Position numbers and translations under genes: made by a program | Source of the DNA: Gemmatimonadota bacterium | GTDB taxonomy: Bacteria; Gemmatimonadota; Gemmatimonadetes; Gemmatimonadales; GWC2-71-9 | Reading direction: 5' to 3' | Length of the DNA: 64,000 bases | NCBI GenBank assembly: GCA_025357945.1 | Contig: JANYLJ010000046.1 | Span: forward strand, 123,802-187,801 | The notes under the pieces: generated by a model | Seen by the model: the letters and a program-made list of their open reading frames with translations, nothing else | Told to the model about the DNA's origin: nothing | Database searches by the model: none | Shown: in pieces, positions 51,931 through 62,037 of the stretch | Layout of the letters: every line of letters begins with the position of its first letter | Numbering within the stretch: the stretch's first letter is position 1

Positions 51931-53784
51931 GTGTCCGCCGACGCCCGCCGCCTTGAACGCCTCCACGTCGAGATACTGGATCCACCCGACGCACTCGCCC
52001 ACGCGGTTGCGCACCGTATTGAGGCGGTGATGCGCGCCCGCAGTGCGGCGGGTCGCCCCTGTGTGTTGGGTCTCGCCACCGGATCCACGCCGGTGGGTGT
52101 CTACCGGGAGCTGGTCCGGCTGCATCGCGAGGAAGGGCTCTCGTTCCAGAACGTCGAGACTTTCAACCTCGACGAGTACTGGCCGATGGCCCCCGAATCG
52201 ATCCACTCGTACCACCGATTCATGCGCGAGCACCTGTTCGACCTCGTCGACCTCGATCCGGCTCGCACCCACATCCCGCCGGGAGAGCTGGCCGCGGATC
52301 AGCTCGCCGACGGGTGTACCGCCTACGAGTCCGCGATTCGCGCCGCTGGCGGCATCGACGTGCAACTCCTCGGGGTGGGCAAGACCGGCCATATCGGTTT
52401 CAACGAACCCGGCTCCAGCGCCGATTCCCGCACCCGGGTTGTCACGCTGGACACGATCACCCGTCGCGATGCCGCCGCCGATTTCTTCGGCGAACAGAAC
52501 GTGCCGCGCCAGGCCATCACCATGGGCGTGGCCACGATTCTTGAAGCGCGCGAGATCTGCCTCCTCGCCACTGGCGAGTACAAGAGCGGCATCATCCAGC
52601 GCACGGTCGAGGGCGACATCGATCACGAAGTGGCAGCCACCTTCCTGCAACGCCATCCCAATGTCACCGTGTACTGCGACAGCGCGGCCGCGGCCGACCT
52701 CACGCGCGTCGCCACGCCATGGCTCGTGGATGAAGTCGAGTGGGCGGCAGCCCTCGAGTTGCGGGCCGTGGTGTGGCTTTCCCAGCGAGTGGGGAAGGCA
52801 ATCCTCAAGCTCACCGAGCGCGACTACGCCGCCCACCATCTCGGCTCGCTCCTCTCGCGCCATGGCACGGCGGGTGCGGTCAATGGCTTCGCGTTCAACG
52901 CGCTCGGGCAGCGCATTCGCGGGCGATCGAAGCTGCCGCGCGACCAGAAGGTGATCTGCTTCTCGCCCCACCCCGACGACGACGTCATCTCCGCCGGCGG
53001 GGTCCTCCACAAACTCCACCTCAACGGCAATCACATCGTGGTCGGCTACATGACGAGCGGCAACATCGCCGTGTTCGACCACGACGTGCTGCGCTACATC
53101 GAGGTGCTCGAGCGGCTCGCCGCCGATGCGCACCTCACCCAACGGCGCCTCGATACACTGACCGTTCGCGTGCGCGAGTTCCTGGCGGCGAAGCACGCCG
53201 GTGACGTGGATTCGCCGGAGGTGCAGGACCTCAAGCGCATCATCCGCGAGGCCGAAGCGGTCAGTGGCATCGAGACGCTGGGGCTTCAGCGTGAGGACGC
53301 ACGCTTCCTCGATCTGCCATTCTATCGGACCGGTACGGTGAAGAAGGACCCGGTCGGCCCGGCGGACGTTGCCATCGTGTGCGCCCTACTCGCGGCCGAG
53401 CGGCCGGACCTGTTGCTTGTGGCGGGCGACCTTTCGGACCCGCACGGAACCCACCGGCTCTGCAAGGACGCGATTGATCTCGCCTTGGCCGAGGCGTATC
53501 CCGGAGGCGTCGGTCGTCCGGAGGTATGGCTCTACCGAGGCGCGTGGCAGGAGTGGCCGATCACCGAGGCGACGTGGTTGGTGCCGCTGGCGCAGGAAGA
53601 GCTTCGGCTCAAGATCCAGGCGATCTTCAAGCACCAGTCGCAAAAGGACTCGGCCCCTTTTCCCGGCCAGGACGAACGTGAGTTCTGGCAACGGGTTGAG
53701 GCCCGCAACAAGGACACCGCCGCGTTGCTCGATCGCCTCGGATTGGCCGAGTATTTCGCGATGGAGGCGTATGTCGTGGCGTGA
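51931..53784 (+). CDS. nagB: Glucosamine-6-phosphate deaminase fused to PIG-L/LmbE deacetylase
   Basis: 617 aa from a GTG start. Residues about 1-265 are NagB-like: ATGSTPVGVY, FNLDEYW with the catalytic Asp, GVGKTGHIGFNEPGS with catalytic His, and ATGEYKS. A linker leads to a PIG-L/LmbE domain from about residue 340: FSPHPDDDVISAGG zinc motif and DLSDPHGTHR. The first half converts glucosamine-6-P to fructose-6-P and ammonia. The second type of domain removes N-acetyl from sugars. The same fusion is known in some Bacteroidetes and other phyla. It fits amino-sugar catabolism next to NAGLU and the heparinase cluster. Confidence 0.92.
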   Translation: MSADARRLERLHVEILDPPDALAHAVAHRIEAVMRARSAAGRPCVLGLATGSTPVGVYRELVRLHREEGLSFQNVETFNLDEYWPMAPESIHSYHRFMREHLFDLVDLDPARTHIPPGELAADQLADGCTAYESAIRAAGGIDVQLLGVGKTGHIGFNEPGSSADSRTRVVTLDTITRRDAAADFFGEQNVPRQAITMGVATILEAREICLLATGEYKSGIIQRTVEGDIDHEVAATFLQRHPNVTVYCDSAAAADLTRVATPWLVDEVEWAAALELRAVVWLSQRVGKAILKLTERDYAAHHLGSLLSRHGTAGAVNGFAFNALGQRIRGRSKLPRDQKVICFSPHPDDDVISAGGVLHKLHLNGNHIVVGYMTSGNIAVFDHDVLRYIEVLERLAADAHLTQRRLDTLTVRVREFLAAKHAGDVDSPEVQDLKRIIREAEAVSGIETLGLQREDARFLDLPFYRTGTVKKDPVGPADVAIVCALLAAERPDLLLVAGDLSDPHGTHRLCKDAIDLALAEAYPGGVGRPEVWLYRGAWQEWPITEATWLVPLAQEELRLKIQAIFKHQSQKDSAPFPGQDEREFWQRVEARNKDTAALLDRLGLAEYFAMEAYVVA

Positions 53785-53904
53785 GCGGTGGGTCTGCAGG
53801 CTGGCGGTTTCCGACCCGGGACGCGTTCTTACCCTGTCTCGTTGGCCACCGTCCCCTGGATGGGAAACGCGCGGACCCGCCGCGCACCGATCGAAGGACC
53901 GCCC

Positions 53905-56616
53905 GTGTCCCGCCGCCGCATCGTCCTGACATTCGTGCTCGTCGTCTTCCTGGCGTTGTGGCTCATGCCGGCTGCCGTGACGCTCATCACCGATCTCTGG
54001 TTCTTCCGCGAGATCGGCTACACCGTGGTGTTCACGCGCGAGCTGATCGCCCGCGTACTGCTCTTCTTCCTGGTCGGCGTCCCGAGTGCGGGCATTCTCT
54101 ACTTCAACCTGCGGATGGCGCAGCGCGGCCTCGCACCGGTGCACTTCACGATTCCAGTCGGCGACGGCACCGCAGGGATGATCAACCTCACCGCACTGGT
54201 CCGCCGCCTGACCCTGCCGTTTGCGATCCTGATCGGCGTCATGATCGGGTTCGCCGCGAGCGCCTCGTGGGACATGGTGCTGCAGGTGACGAATGCGACA
54301 CGCTTCGGCGTCACCGACCCGATCTGGGGGCGCGACGTCGGGTACTACGTCTTCACGCTTCCCGGCGTCACCGCCGCGGTTGGTCTGCTGCGCGGCCTGG
54401 CGCTCGGCATCCTCGTGCTACTGGTGCCAATCTACTGGCTGCGGGGCGACATCATCCCGGCGCCACCCCGCCAGCTTCGGATCGAGCCAACGGCGGCACG
54501 GCATCTCGCCATCCTGCTGGTGCTCGTGTTTGTGCTGACCGCGGTGCGACTCTGGTTCGTGGATATTCCGAGCCTGCTCTATTCCACCACCGGCCCGTTG
54601 GTCGGCGCCAGTTACACCGACCTTCACGCCACGCTGCCGATGCTGCGCCTCTCGGCGATCATCGCACTCCTGGGCGCGGTTGCTGTGCTCCTCGGCAGCC
54701 AGCGCGGGCAGCTCCCCCGGTATACGCTTTGGTCCGTTGGCGGCTATCTCGCGGTGGTGCTCGTCGGTCGTGGCCTCTTCCCGATGGCGATGCAGAAGCT
54801 GCTGGTGGCCCCCACCGAGCTCACCCGCGAAACGCCGTATCTTCGCCATCACATCGCCGCCACCCGGGCGGCCTGGGGATTGGACAGCGTCGAGATCAAG
54901 GATCTCGGCGATGCCGGCAACCTTACCATCGCCGACATCCGCGCCAACGCGCCGACCATCGACAACGTGCGCCTCTGGGACCGTGACCCGCTGCTGCAGA
55001 CCTTCGGGCAGCTCCAGGAAATCCGGACCTACTACGACTTCCTCTCCGTCGACGATGATCGATACTGGATCGATGGCAAGTACCGGCAGGTGCTGCTCGC
55101 GCCTCGGGAGCTCAACTCGAAGGCGCTGCCGACCCAGACGTTCATCAACAATCACCTGACGTTTACGCACGGCATGGGCGCGACGGTGGCGCCGGTCAAT
55201 CAGGTCACCGTCGAGGGGTTGCCGGTCCTGTTCATCAAGGACCTGCCGCCCGTGTCCACCGTGTCACTCAAGATCACCCGCCCGCAGATCTACTATGGCG
55301 AGGAACAGTACGACTATGCCTTTGTCGGCACCAAGCAGCGGGAATTCGACCATCCGGCAGGCGACGAGAACATCTACGCGAGTTACACCGGCACCGGCGG
55401 GGTCCACGTCGGAAATGTAGTGCGCCGCCTGCTCCTGGCGATTCGGTTCGGCTCGTCCAACGTCTTCTTTTCGGGTGACATCACCGACGACAGTCGGGTG
55501 CTGTACTACCGGAACATCAAGGATCGGGTGGGCCGGGCCCTGCCGTTCCTGCAGTTCGATCGCGATCCCTACCTGGTGATCGCCGCCGATGGCACCCAGA
55601 AGTGGCTGCTCGACGCCTACACGAGCACCGATCGCTATCCGTATGCCAAGGCGCTCGGTGACGGCACGACCTACATGCGCAACAGCGTCAAGGTCGTGAT
55701 CGATGCGTACGACGGGGCGATGAAGGCCTACATCAACGCACCGAATGACCCGCTGATCCGGACATGGGCGAAGATCTTTCCCGGCATCTTCGTACCGATG
55801 GACAGCATGCCGGCTGACCTGCGGGCGCATATCCGCGTGCCCGACGAGCTGTACCGCATCCAGACGAACCTCTTCACCACCTACCACATGGATGCGCCGG
55901 AGGACTTCTACCATCGGGACGATCAGTGGCAGATCCCGACGGTGGATGAGAAGGACGGCGCCGTCCCGTTCATGCGGCACATCGTCATGCGGTTGCCCGA
56001 TGAAAAGCACGCCGAATTCATCTACATGGTGCCGTTCACCCAGCGCGGAAAGGACAACCTCGCTGCCTGGATGGTCGCGCGGAATGATGGGACAGCGTAC
56101 GGCAAACTTCGCGTCTACCGCCTCTCCCGCCAGAGCCTCGTCTACGGACCGACCCAGATCGAAGCCCGGATCAATCAGGACACCGAGATTTCCCGGCAGA
56201 TCTCGTTGTGGGACCAGCGCGGTTCCAAGGTGTTGCGCGGCGACTTGCTCGTCATCCCGATCGAACAGTCGCTCCTCTACGTGCAGCCACTCTACCTGCA
56301 GGCCGACAAGGGGCGCATCCCCGAATTGAAGCGCGTGGTCGTCGCCTATGAGAATCAGGTGGTGATGGACGAGACGCTGGACGGCGCGCTGACCACAATG
56401 TTCGGCGGCGCCACGCGTCAGCGAGTCGTCCCCGACGCGCCGGTGAGCGGGGTTGCCGCCGCCGCGGGTGACGGTCAGTTGCAGACGCAGCTGACCGAAG
56501 CCCGCCGCCACTTCCTGAGCGCGCTGGACGCCCAACGCAACGGCGACTGGGCCAAGTACGGCGAGGAGATCAAGGTGCTCGGCCAGATCCTGGAGCGCGT
56601 CGGCAACCGGAAGTAA
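53905..56616 (+). CDS. UPF0182 (COG1615) membrane protein
   Basis: 903 aa from a GTG at 53905 (AAGGA upstream), not the in-frame 53788 start. About seven membrane helices occupy the first 330 residues, followed by a very large soluble domain with the family's conserved run: RETPYLRHHIAATRAAWGLD, DRDPLLQTFGQLQEIRTYY, FTHGMGATVAPVN, YYGEEQYDY, GSVKV-like strands and YKGRIPELKRVVVAY-type ending (here DKGRIPELKRVVVAYENQVV). Function unknown in all bacteria. The C-terminal tail is helical and charged. Confidence 0.92.
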   Translation: MSRRRIVLTFVLVVFLALWLMPAAVTLITDLWFFREIGYTVVFTRELIARVLLFFLVGVPSAGILYFNLRMAQRGLAPVHFTIPVGDGTAGMINLTALVRRLTLPFAILIGVMIGFAASASWDMVLQVTNATRFGVTDPIWGRDVGYYVFTLPGVTAAVGLLRGLALGILVLLVPIYWLRGDIIPAPPRQLRIEPTAARHLAILLVLVFVLTAVRLWFVDIPSLLYSTTGPLVGASYTDLHATLPMLRLSAIIALLGAVAVLLGSQRGQLPRYTLWSVGGYLAVVLVGRGLFPMAMQKLLVAPTELTRETPYLRHHIAATRAAWGLDSVEIKDLGDAGNLTIADIRANAPTIDNVRLWDRDPLLQTFGQLQEIRTYYDFLSVDDDRYWIDGKYRQVLLAPRELNSKALPTQTFINNHLTFTHGMGATVAPVNQVTVEGLPVLFIKDLPPVSTVSLKITRPQIYYGEEQYDYAFVGTKQREFDHPAGDENIYASYTGTGGVHVGNVVRRLLLAIRFGSSNVFFSGDITDDSRVLYYRNIKDRVGRALPFLQFDRDPYLVIAADGTQKWLLDAYTSTDRYPYAKALGDGTTYMRNSVKVVIDAYDGAMKAYINAPNDPLIRTWAKIFPGIFVPMDSMPADLRAHIRVPDELYRIQTNLFTTYHMDAPEDFYHRDDQWQIPTVDEKDGAVPFMRHIVMRLPDEKHAEFIYMVPFTQRGKDNLAAWMVARNDGTAYGKLRVYRLSRQSLVYGPTQIEARINQDTEISRQISLWDQRGSKVLRGDLLVIPIEQSLLYVQPLYLQADKGRIPELKRVVVAYENQVVMDETLDGALTTMFGGATRQRVVPDAPVSGVAAAAGDGQLQTQLTEARRHFLSALDAQRNGDWAKYGEEIKVLGQILERVGNRK

Positions 56617-56620
56617 CACC

Positions 56621-56649
56621 GCCCCGGGAAGGCCTCAGTTACCCGGGGC
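56621..56649. terminator. Hairpin between convergent UPF0182 and DUF4142 genes
   Basis: 8-bp perfect stem GCCCCGGG/CCCGGGGC around a 13-nt loop, in the 48-bp gap between the two convergent stops. Weak U-tract. Confidence 0.6.
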
Positions 56650-56664
56650 AGGCGTGTCGTCCAA

Positions 56665-57225
56665 CTACCGCACGGCCGCGGACCGCTTGCCCGTCAGCAG
56701 CTGTTCGGCGGTCTGCTGGTGCTTGACAAGGGTTGGCATGATGGCATGAAGGTACGCCTTCACGCTATCGCTTGCCGCCACGCTGGCGTACCAGTTGTTC
56801 ACCTTGTCGATCTCGCTGGTGTGCTCGTCGCGGATCGCGATCAAGAAGGCGCGGTCGAACTTGGCGCCGGATAGACGGCGAAGCGATGCCCGTGCTGCCG
56901 CGCCTCGCTTGGTGATCGCCTGGCTCGTGTCACCGGGGATCTTGAGCTCGGTCTTGAACTGTGCGGCCAGGTCCTTCGCCGCGTTCTGGGCGTTGGCGTG
57001 CCCGCGCAACAGGCTCTGCGCGAAGTCCCGGACCGGTTTCGTGCTGCCGTGCGTCGCTGCCCAACGTGCCGTTTCGATCTCTTCCTGATCGACGCTGGCG
57101 CGGACGCCGAGGATGTAGCTGTCGTCGAGTGTGATCACGGCATGGGTAATTCCTTGAGCTGATGCGTTCGCCGTGGCCAAGGCGCACATGGTACCGATCG
57201 CGCCCAATAGGGCAGTGTACCGCAT
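56665..57225 (-). CDS. DUF4142 (ferritin-like helical) secreted protein
   Basis: 186 aa, signal peptide ending ASAQ (about 24). The DUF4142 helical bundle has VDQEEIETARWAATHGSTKPVRDFAQSLLRGHANAQ near 45-80 and AFLIAIRDEHTSEIDKVNNWY near 127-147. Periplasmic, possibly oxidative or envelope stress related in other bacteria. Divergent from the 57554 gene over 328 bp. Confidence 0.87.
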   Translation of the reverse strand: MRYTALLGAIGTMCALATANASAQGITHAVITLDDSYILGVRASVDQEEIETARWAATHGSTKPVRDFAQSLLRGHANAQNAAKDLAAQFKTELKIPGDTSQAITKRGAAARASLRRLSGAKFDRAFLIAIRDEHTSEIDKVNNWYASVAASDSVKAYLHAIMPTLVKHQQTAEQLLTGKRSAAVR

Positions 57226-57553
57226 GAAGTCCCCCCTGGTTGAGGAGCGTGGATGTACCTCACGCCTGCTCGGATGGTGACGCCAGGCGCCGGGGTTCGT
57301 GCACTAGGGCAGCCCAGTCGGCCGCAGGTTGCCTTTTGTACGTGCTCGAATTCCAGAACGCGGAGTCCGACGAGCGGGGTCGATTGGGCTAGCGGAATCC
57401 GGCGAGTGCGATACCTTCGCTGTCGGCGCGCGTCCGCCCGCCGAACTCGGCACATCGCCGGCTCGACGCCACGCCGTACGGGTTGCAGGACCGCGCAAGG
57501 CCGCCCCCCCAGGCCTTCTGCCCACCTGCTGCCCCAGGCAATTGGGGGCATCA
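57226..57553. other. 328-bp divergent promoter region
   Basis: Between the DUF4142 gene and the secreted 281-aa gene, so it must contain both promoters. I found no clear consensus or palindrome. It has a GC-rich CCGCCCCCCC run near 57500-57510. Confidence 0.4.
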
Positions 57554-58399
57554 TTGAGACAATTTGCAGCTCGGCTTTCGCTTACCCTCGCCGTTCTGTC
57601 ACCTGCTGCGCTTGGCGCGCAGGCCACGCCAATGGCTCCCGTCTACAACGTCCTCAGGATTTATCGGGAGACGATCAAGCCCGGGAGGGGGAACGCCCAC
57701 GATGCGCTTGAGAATGCGTGGGCTGGTGCTATCGCGGCGGCCAAGACGCCGACGCCGATGCTAGCCATCACATCGATGACCGGCCCGCCGGAGAACTGGT
57801 ACATGACCGCGTACCCCACGTGGGCCGATGTCGAGAAGGCCGACAAGGCCTCCGCGGCGAACCCGACGCTCACGGCAATCAACAAGAAGTTCACCGCCCA
57901 GGAGACGGAATTTCTGAGTGACGGCCGCGGGATGGTGCTGACCTACCGGGAAGACCTGAGCTACGGCGGCCCGCATGACTTGGCCGCCAGCCGGTACTTC
58001 TCTGTGACGCGGGTCTCGGTGCGGCCGGGGCACAACGCCGAGTACGAGGCGAATCGGAAGATGACCAAGGTGGCACACGAGAGCGTCAAGGCCGCCGACA
58101 AGTACTCGATGTGGCAGGCAGCAAGCGGCGCTCCCGCCGGCACTTATTTCATTTTCGTCGCGCGGAAATCTCTCGCCGACCTCGATCAGGACGCAACGAT
58201 TCACGGACCGGCGTACATGACGGCGCTGGGCGATTCGACTGCCCGGAACAGGATGGCGGCGAACACCGCAGCCGCGGTCATCAGCAGTCAGACAGATCAG
58301 TTCGCCTTCGCCCCGCAGCAGAGCGTCCCGCCGGCAGAATGGGTGGCGGCCGATCCGGGCTACTGGAAGCACGAGGCAGCGCCGAAGAAGACGCCGTAG
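57554..58399 (+). CDS. Secreted protein of unknown function (281 aa)
   Basis: A TTG start at 57554 (TTGGGGGC upstream) is proposed because a signal peptide ending ALGAQ begins there; longer frames open at 57329. The mature part has two related alpha/beta stretches (VYNVLRIYRETIKPGRGNAH and YFSVTRVSVRPGHNAEYE), suggesting a tandem ABM/dimeric-ferredoxin-like duplication. SMWQAASGAPAGTYFIF follows. No catalytic motif. Exported. Function unknown. Confidence 0.75.
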   Translation: MRQFAARLSLTLAVLSPAALGAQATPMAPVYNVLRIYRETIKPGRGNAHDALENAWAGAIAAAKTPTPMLAITSMTGPPENWYMTAYPTWADVEKADKASAANPTLTAINKKFTAQETEFLSDGRGMVLTYREDLSYGGPHDLAASRYFSVTRVSVRPGHNAEYEANRKMTKVAHESVKAADKYSMWQAASGAPAGTYFIFVARKSLADLDQDATIHGPAYMTALGDSTARNRMAANTAAAVISSQTDQFAFAPQQSVPPAEWVAADPGYWKHEAAPKKTP

Positions 58400-58419
58400 T
58401 CGCCTGAGCGAAGAACCGA

Positions 58420-58447
58420 GAGCGGTCGCCCGCGTGGGCGGCCGCTC
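58420..58447. terminator. Hairpin between convergent genes at 58399 and 58603
   Basis: 12-bp stem (58420-58431 with 58436-58447, one G-U pair) with a GCGT loop. Positioned 20 nt after the secreted protein stop. Confidence 0.65.
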
Positions 58448-58602
58448 CGGGTTACTTCAGCGGCGTCTGATATTGTGCTGGCGCAGCACCCTGCCGCATG
58501 GTGCCTCCAAATGCACCCCGAAAGTCTAGCGAACTTCTCGCTACGTGATGGGGAGGGCGTCGGCCGCGTCGCGACGACGCCGAATTGATCGCTCCACGCG
58601 CG

Positions 58603-59136
58603 TCAGTCTCGTTCGCTTACCAGCGCCAATACAAGCTCGCGACAGAAATCCGGGATATCGGCGACCACCCGGCCCCAAACCAGATTCCCTTCGCGGAACG
58701 CTGGCGCATCGACCCAGGTGGCGCCGGCGTTTACCAGATCGTCCTTGATGCCGATCGAACCGGTCGCCTTGCGCCCGCGCATGATCCCCGCTGAAATCGG
58801 CACCCAGCCGCCGTGACAGATGATGCCGATCGTCTTTCCCGTTTCGTCCATGGCGCGAACCAGGGCGGTCACCGCCGGCGAACGCCGGAGCTTGTCGGGG
58901 GCCCACCCACCGGGCACCACCAAGCCGAACAGCTCTTCGGCCCGAAGCGATGCGATGGTCGCCTTCGGCGTGATGACCAGGCCGCCCTTGCCACGCACCG
59001 GTTCCAGGTCGAGGGCGGCGGTCACAACATCGGCGCCCTCTTCCTGCAGTCGCATGAGCGGAACGAAATACTCGAGATCCTCGACGCCCTCCGCAACGAG
59101 GATGGCGATGCGCTTTCCTGACAGGCGAAAAGTCAC
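58603..59136 (-). CDS. DJ-1/PfpI family protein
   Basis: 177 aa from a GTG at 59136 that overlaps the mannosidase stop (GTGA). Nucleophile-elbow Cys107 followed by His108 in GIICHGGWVPI, and an early Glu in AEGVEDLEYF. The LVVPGGWAPDKLRR stretch is typical of PfpI/YhbO types. Family roles include glyoxalase/deglycase-like activities and stress protection; protease activity is debated. Coupling with an alpha-mannosidase is unusual. Confidence 0.9.
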   Translation of the reverse strand: MTFRLSGKRIAILVAEGVEDLEYFVPLMRLQEEGADVVTAALDLEPVRGKGGLVITPKATIASLRAEELFGLVVPGGWAPDKLRRSPAVTALVRAMDETGKTIGIICHGGWVPISAGIMRGRKATGSIGIKDDLVNAGATWVDAPAFREGNLVWGRVVADIPDFCRELVLALVSERD

Positions 59137-61784
59137 GGTGTCTCCGGTGTGACCAGAATCGTAACGATGCCACGTGGTGGTGCCGTAAACTCGACGACCT
59201 GTCGATCAGGCACGTCAAGCGGCGCGACGATCGTCTCATCGGCACGCACCAGCATGACGCGTCCGATCGGCGACCGGAAGATCCAACGGCCCGCAACCGG
59301 TGCCGAGTCAGTGTTGTAGCACCGCAATACGAAGCCGTCACTCGTTTCGGCAGGCTTTAACGAGGAAAACACAAGACCGCGCCCCTCAAGTCCGATGCCA
59401 ATCGACGCCATCGCCGCGCGATCTCCAACGAAGTCCCGCACGAACGTGGCCTGTGGCGCGGCAAACGTCTCTTCCCATAATTGTTCCAGCTCAGTTGGGT
59501 CCGCCAGGTCGGCGTCGTCGACCGGAGCCACCGCGAGTTCTATCACATGTCGTCCAGGTTCTTGCGCGTCCGGCGTAGCCATCGGCCACCCGGCGTGACC
59601 CGGGCGGGTGGGGAGTGTGCCGCGCGAGAGCTCGCCGACGCCCCGTATCACGGTAACCAGCAGTTCACGCTCGTTCGTCCATTCGTACTCGAAGAAGCCG
59701 GGGGAGAGCACGGCGAGACCACGCCCGTCGCCGCCTGCGGCGACATACCGGTGCGCCGGAGCGGTCGCGACCGGTTGTTCCGCTGGTAACTGATCGTCGT
59801 GCGTCGCCACCGCCTCGCGTCGCTCGAAGCCGAACGCGGCACCGGCGATCGCAGCCGCCCCGGTACCAACCGGCACCCGGAGCCGCAGTCGGTGGTCGAT
59901 CGCGCCGTTGTCAATTTCCAGATGTACGCGGAGGACCGGACTGTCAGCGTGCAGCACCAGGACGAGACGACCCGCGATCTCACCATGCCCCGCCGACCTC
60001 ATGGTGAACCGCAATTCCAGCGCACCGACAAGTGGACCACGCGCTAGAACGCGGCACCGCACTCGTCGGATCGATCGGGTCGTGGCGACGTCGGCGGGCA
60101 CGTACGGAGTGTACGTATCGCCGAGATCACGTTCGTCGACGAGGTGAAGGATATCGCGATAGTGCTCGCCCGTGCGCCGGTCGATCAGGGTGATTCGACC
60201 ATCCGGGGCGACGTGCACCTCGAGGAAGCGGTTGGCCATGCTTCCGTCGCGCACGTCGAGCCCGCACACCGGTGGCGTCGCCGGTCCGCGCGTCGGCACC
60301 AGACCGAGGAACCCGAGACCTGGAACCGGCGGCGAGTCGAAGGCGATGAGGACGCGGTCCACTTCGTCCTGGTCGGGATAGTGACGCGCTGCGTCGAGAC
60401 GCTCGGTGCCGGGCGCGACCGCGAGTACCTGCACCGGAATGTCGCGGCCGTCATCCGTCGCAAGCGCGAACGGGCGATAGCCCGGGCCCACGCGCGGCGT
60501 GCGCCCGGAGGGTGGACCGACCAGCAGGTCGCGCCGGAAGCAGGTCACTTCCGCGGTGACAATGCCACCACAGCGTCGGGGCACCGGATTCCATAGCAGT
60601 AGCGTGGGGGTGACACCCGCCGGATCGTCGCGCGCGACATCCGGATCGTGCCCACTGATCTCGTGCAGCGTGACGCGGGCAATTGCGCGATTCGTCGCGA
60701 CGACCGACATGAGTCGCGTCCCTTGCTCCCGCGCCACGTCATCACTGCAGCAGCCAGCGAGCGTGTCGTGGAACTGGCACTTCAACAGTATTCGCGTGGT
60801 ACTTCGAAGCAGGCCCCGGTGATCGTGGCCGCCGCGCCACGCCGCAAGCGCCGCGAGTGGCTCGGCGACCCGCTGCATGTGAAGCTCGGCCGCGCCATGC
60901 CGGCGCTTGAGCCGTGCCCGCGACGCGTGGGTGCCCTGCAGCGTCCAGGTGTGCCCGTAAGACCAGCGGAGCTCACCCTGGAGCACGGGGACATCGCGCG
61001 CCTCCGCTGCGGCAGCCGCAAAGAACTCCGCCAGGCTGCTGATCCGGACATCGTGGCCGGGCTCGATCGCCTGCAGCGCGGCGCACATCGCACCGGGATC
61101 GCGAGGCGGCGCGTGGTGATCTGCGCCGACGAACACCGCGACGTGCGACGTGACCGCGCGCTGGTCGAGCTGCGTTCGGATCGCGTGCCAGCGTTCGGGC
61201 AGCGTCTGAGGCGAACCGGCCAGCTCGGCGCCGATCTCGTACCCTTGGGCCGGGAGATGGTACACCAGGACCTCGGCGCCGTCCGGCCCGCGCCAGCGGT
61301 ACAGGTCACGATCGGCGCCGGTCGGGCGACCGAGTCCGCGCCAGACCACGCCGGCGTCGATAGCGAACTCGCGCGCCAGCGTTGGCAGGATCGCCGGGTG
61401 CCCGAACGCGTCCGGGCTGTAGAGTACGTCCAAGCGGCCACCAAGCGCGGAGGCATCGCGCCCACCCTGGAGCAGATTGCGCACCATCGACTCGCCCGAA
61501 GGGATGAGCTCGTCACCGAGGACGTACCACGGCCCGACCTCGAGGTGCCCGGTTGCCACGGCCTGCGCGGCTCGCGAGATCCATTCCGGCCGCGGGTCGA
61601 GCACATCTTCCGCCAGGACTGTTTGACCGTCGAGCACAAACCGCGCAGTCGAGTTGCGTTCCAGCAGGTCGAGCACCGATCCCACGGTCGAATCCAGCCG
61701 CGGCCGGAATGCCGCTTGCGGCAGGTACCACTCACGGTCCCAGTGGGTGTGCAGGATCAGGTGAAACGTCAGGCGGGGTGGCAC
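59133..61784 (-). CDS. GH38 alpha-mannosidase
   Basis: 883 aa from a GTG start. Zinc and catalytic residues: HTHWDREW with His14 and Asp16, nucleophile Asp125 in YSPDAFGHP, and HDTLAGC near 340 for the fourth ligand region. The N-terminal alpha/beta barrel, helical middle and beta-rich C-terminus match the family. No signal peptide, so it probably works in the cytoplasm on imported mannosides. Followed by PfpI with a 4-nt overlap. Confidence 0.93.
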   Translation of the reverse strand: MPPRLTFHLILHTHWDREWYLPQAAFRPRLDSTVGSVLDLLERNSTARFVLDGQTVLAEDVLDPRPEWISRAAQAVATGHLEVGPWYVLGDELIPSGESMVRNLLQGGRDASALGGRLDVLYSPDAFGHPAILPTLAREFAIDAGVVWRGLGRPTGADRDLYRWRGPDGAEVLVYHLPAQGYEIGAELAGSPQTLPERWHAIRTQLDQRAVTSHVAVFVGADHHAPPRDPGAMCAALQAIEPGHDVRISSLAEFFAAAAAEARDVPVLQGELRWSYGHTWTLQGTHASRARLKRRHGAAELHMQRVAEPLAALAAWRGGHDHRGLLRSTTRILLKCQFHDTLAGCCSDDVAREQGTRLMSVVATNRAIARVTLHEISGHDPDVARDDPAGVTPTLLLWNPVPRRCGGIVTAEVTCFRRDLLVGPPSGRTPRVGPGYRPFALATDDGRDIPVQVLAVAPGTERLDAARHYPDQDEVDRVLIAFDSPPVPGLGFLGLVPTRGPATPPVCGLDVRDGSMANRFLEVHVAPDGRITLIDRRTGEHYRDILHLVDERDLGDTYTPYVPADVATTRSIRRVRCRVLARGPLVGALELRFTMRSAGHGEIAGRLVLVLHADSPVLRVHLEIDNGAIDHRLRLRVPVGTGAAAIAGAAFGFERREAVATHDDQLPAEQPVATAPAHRYVAAGGDGRGLAVLSPGFFEYEWTNERELLVTVIRGVGELSRGTLPTRPGHAGWPMATPDAQEPGRHVIELAVAPVDDADLADPTELEQLWEETFAAPQATFVRDFVGDRAAMASIGIGLEGRGLVFSSLKPAETSDGFVLRCYNTDSAPVAGRWIFRSPIGRVMLVRADETIVAPLDVPDRQVVEFTAPPRGIVTILVTPETP

Positions 61785-62037
61785 GCCAAGAAGCTAACGA
61801 ATGCGGTACACCGCGACGGCTACGTGGCGCAGCTCGCCCGATTCGGTCGGCAGGCGTAGCGCGGTAGGGCAGGGCGACCGGTGCCTGGCCTGCGGCGGAC
61901 TCAATGGCGCGGCTCGCGTGATGGCGAGCCAGGTAATGACGCCCAGGCGGCTGCTCGATGATAACTTGCCCGCGGCCGCTGAGGCTTGATCGGGCGGCCG
62001 TTCCCGGCCAAGTTTGGCCCCCGCCGACTATGGCGTT

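Noticed and set aside
55264..56619. 451-aa minus ORF opposite UPF0182
   Set aside because: Antisense to a conserved coding region; no motif of its own.
60648..61859. 403-aa plus ORF opposite the GH38 gene
   Set aside because: Antisense to the mannosidase zinc motifs; Arg-rich artefact.
61911..61930. 7-bp hairpin GGCTCGC/GCGAGCC before the tRNA
   Set aside because: Short and far from any stop; could be chance in a GC-rich spacer.
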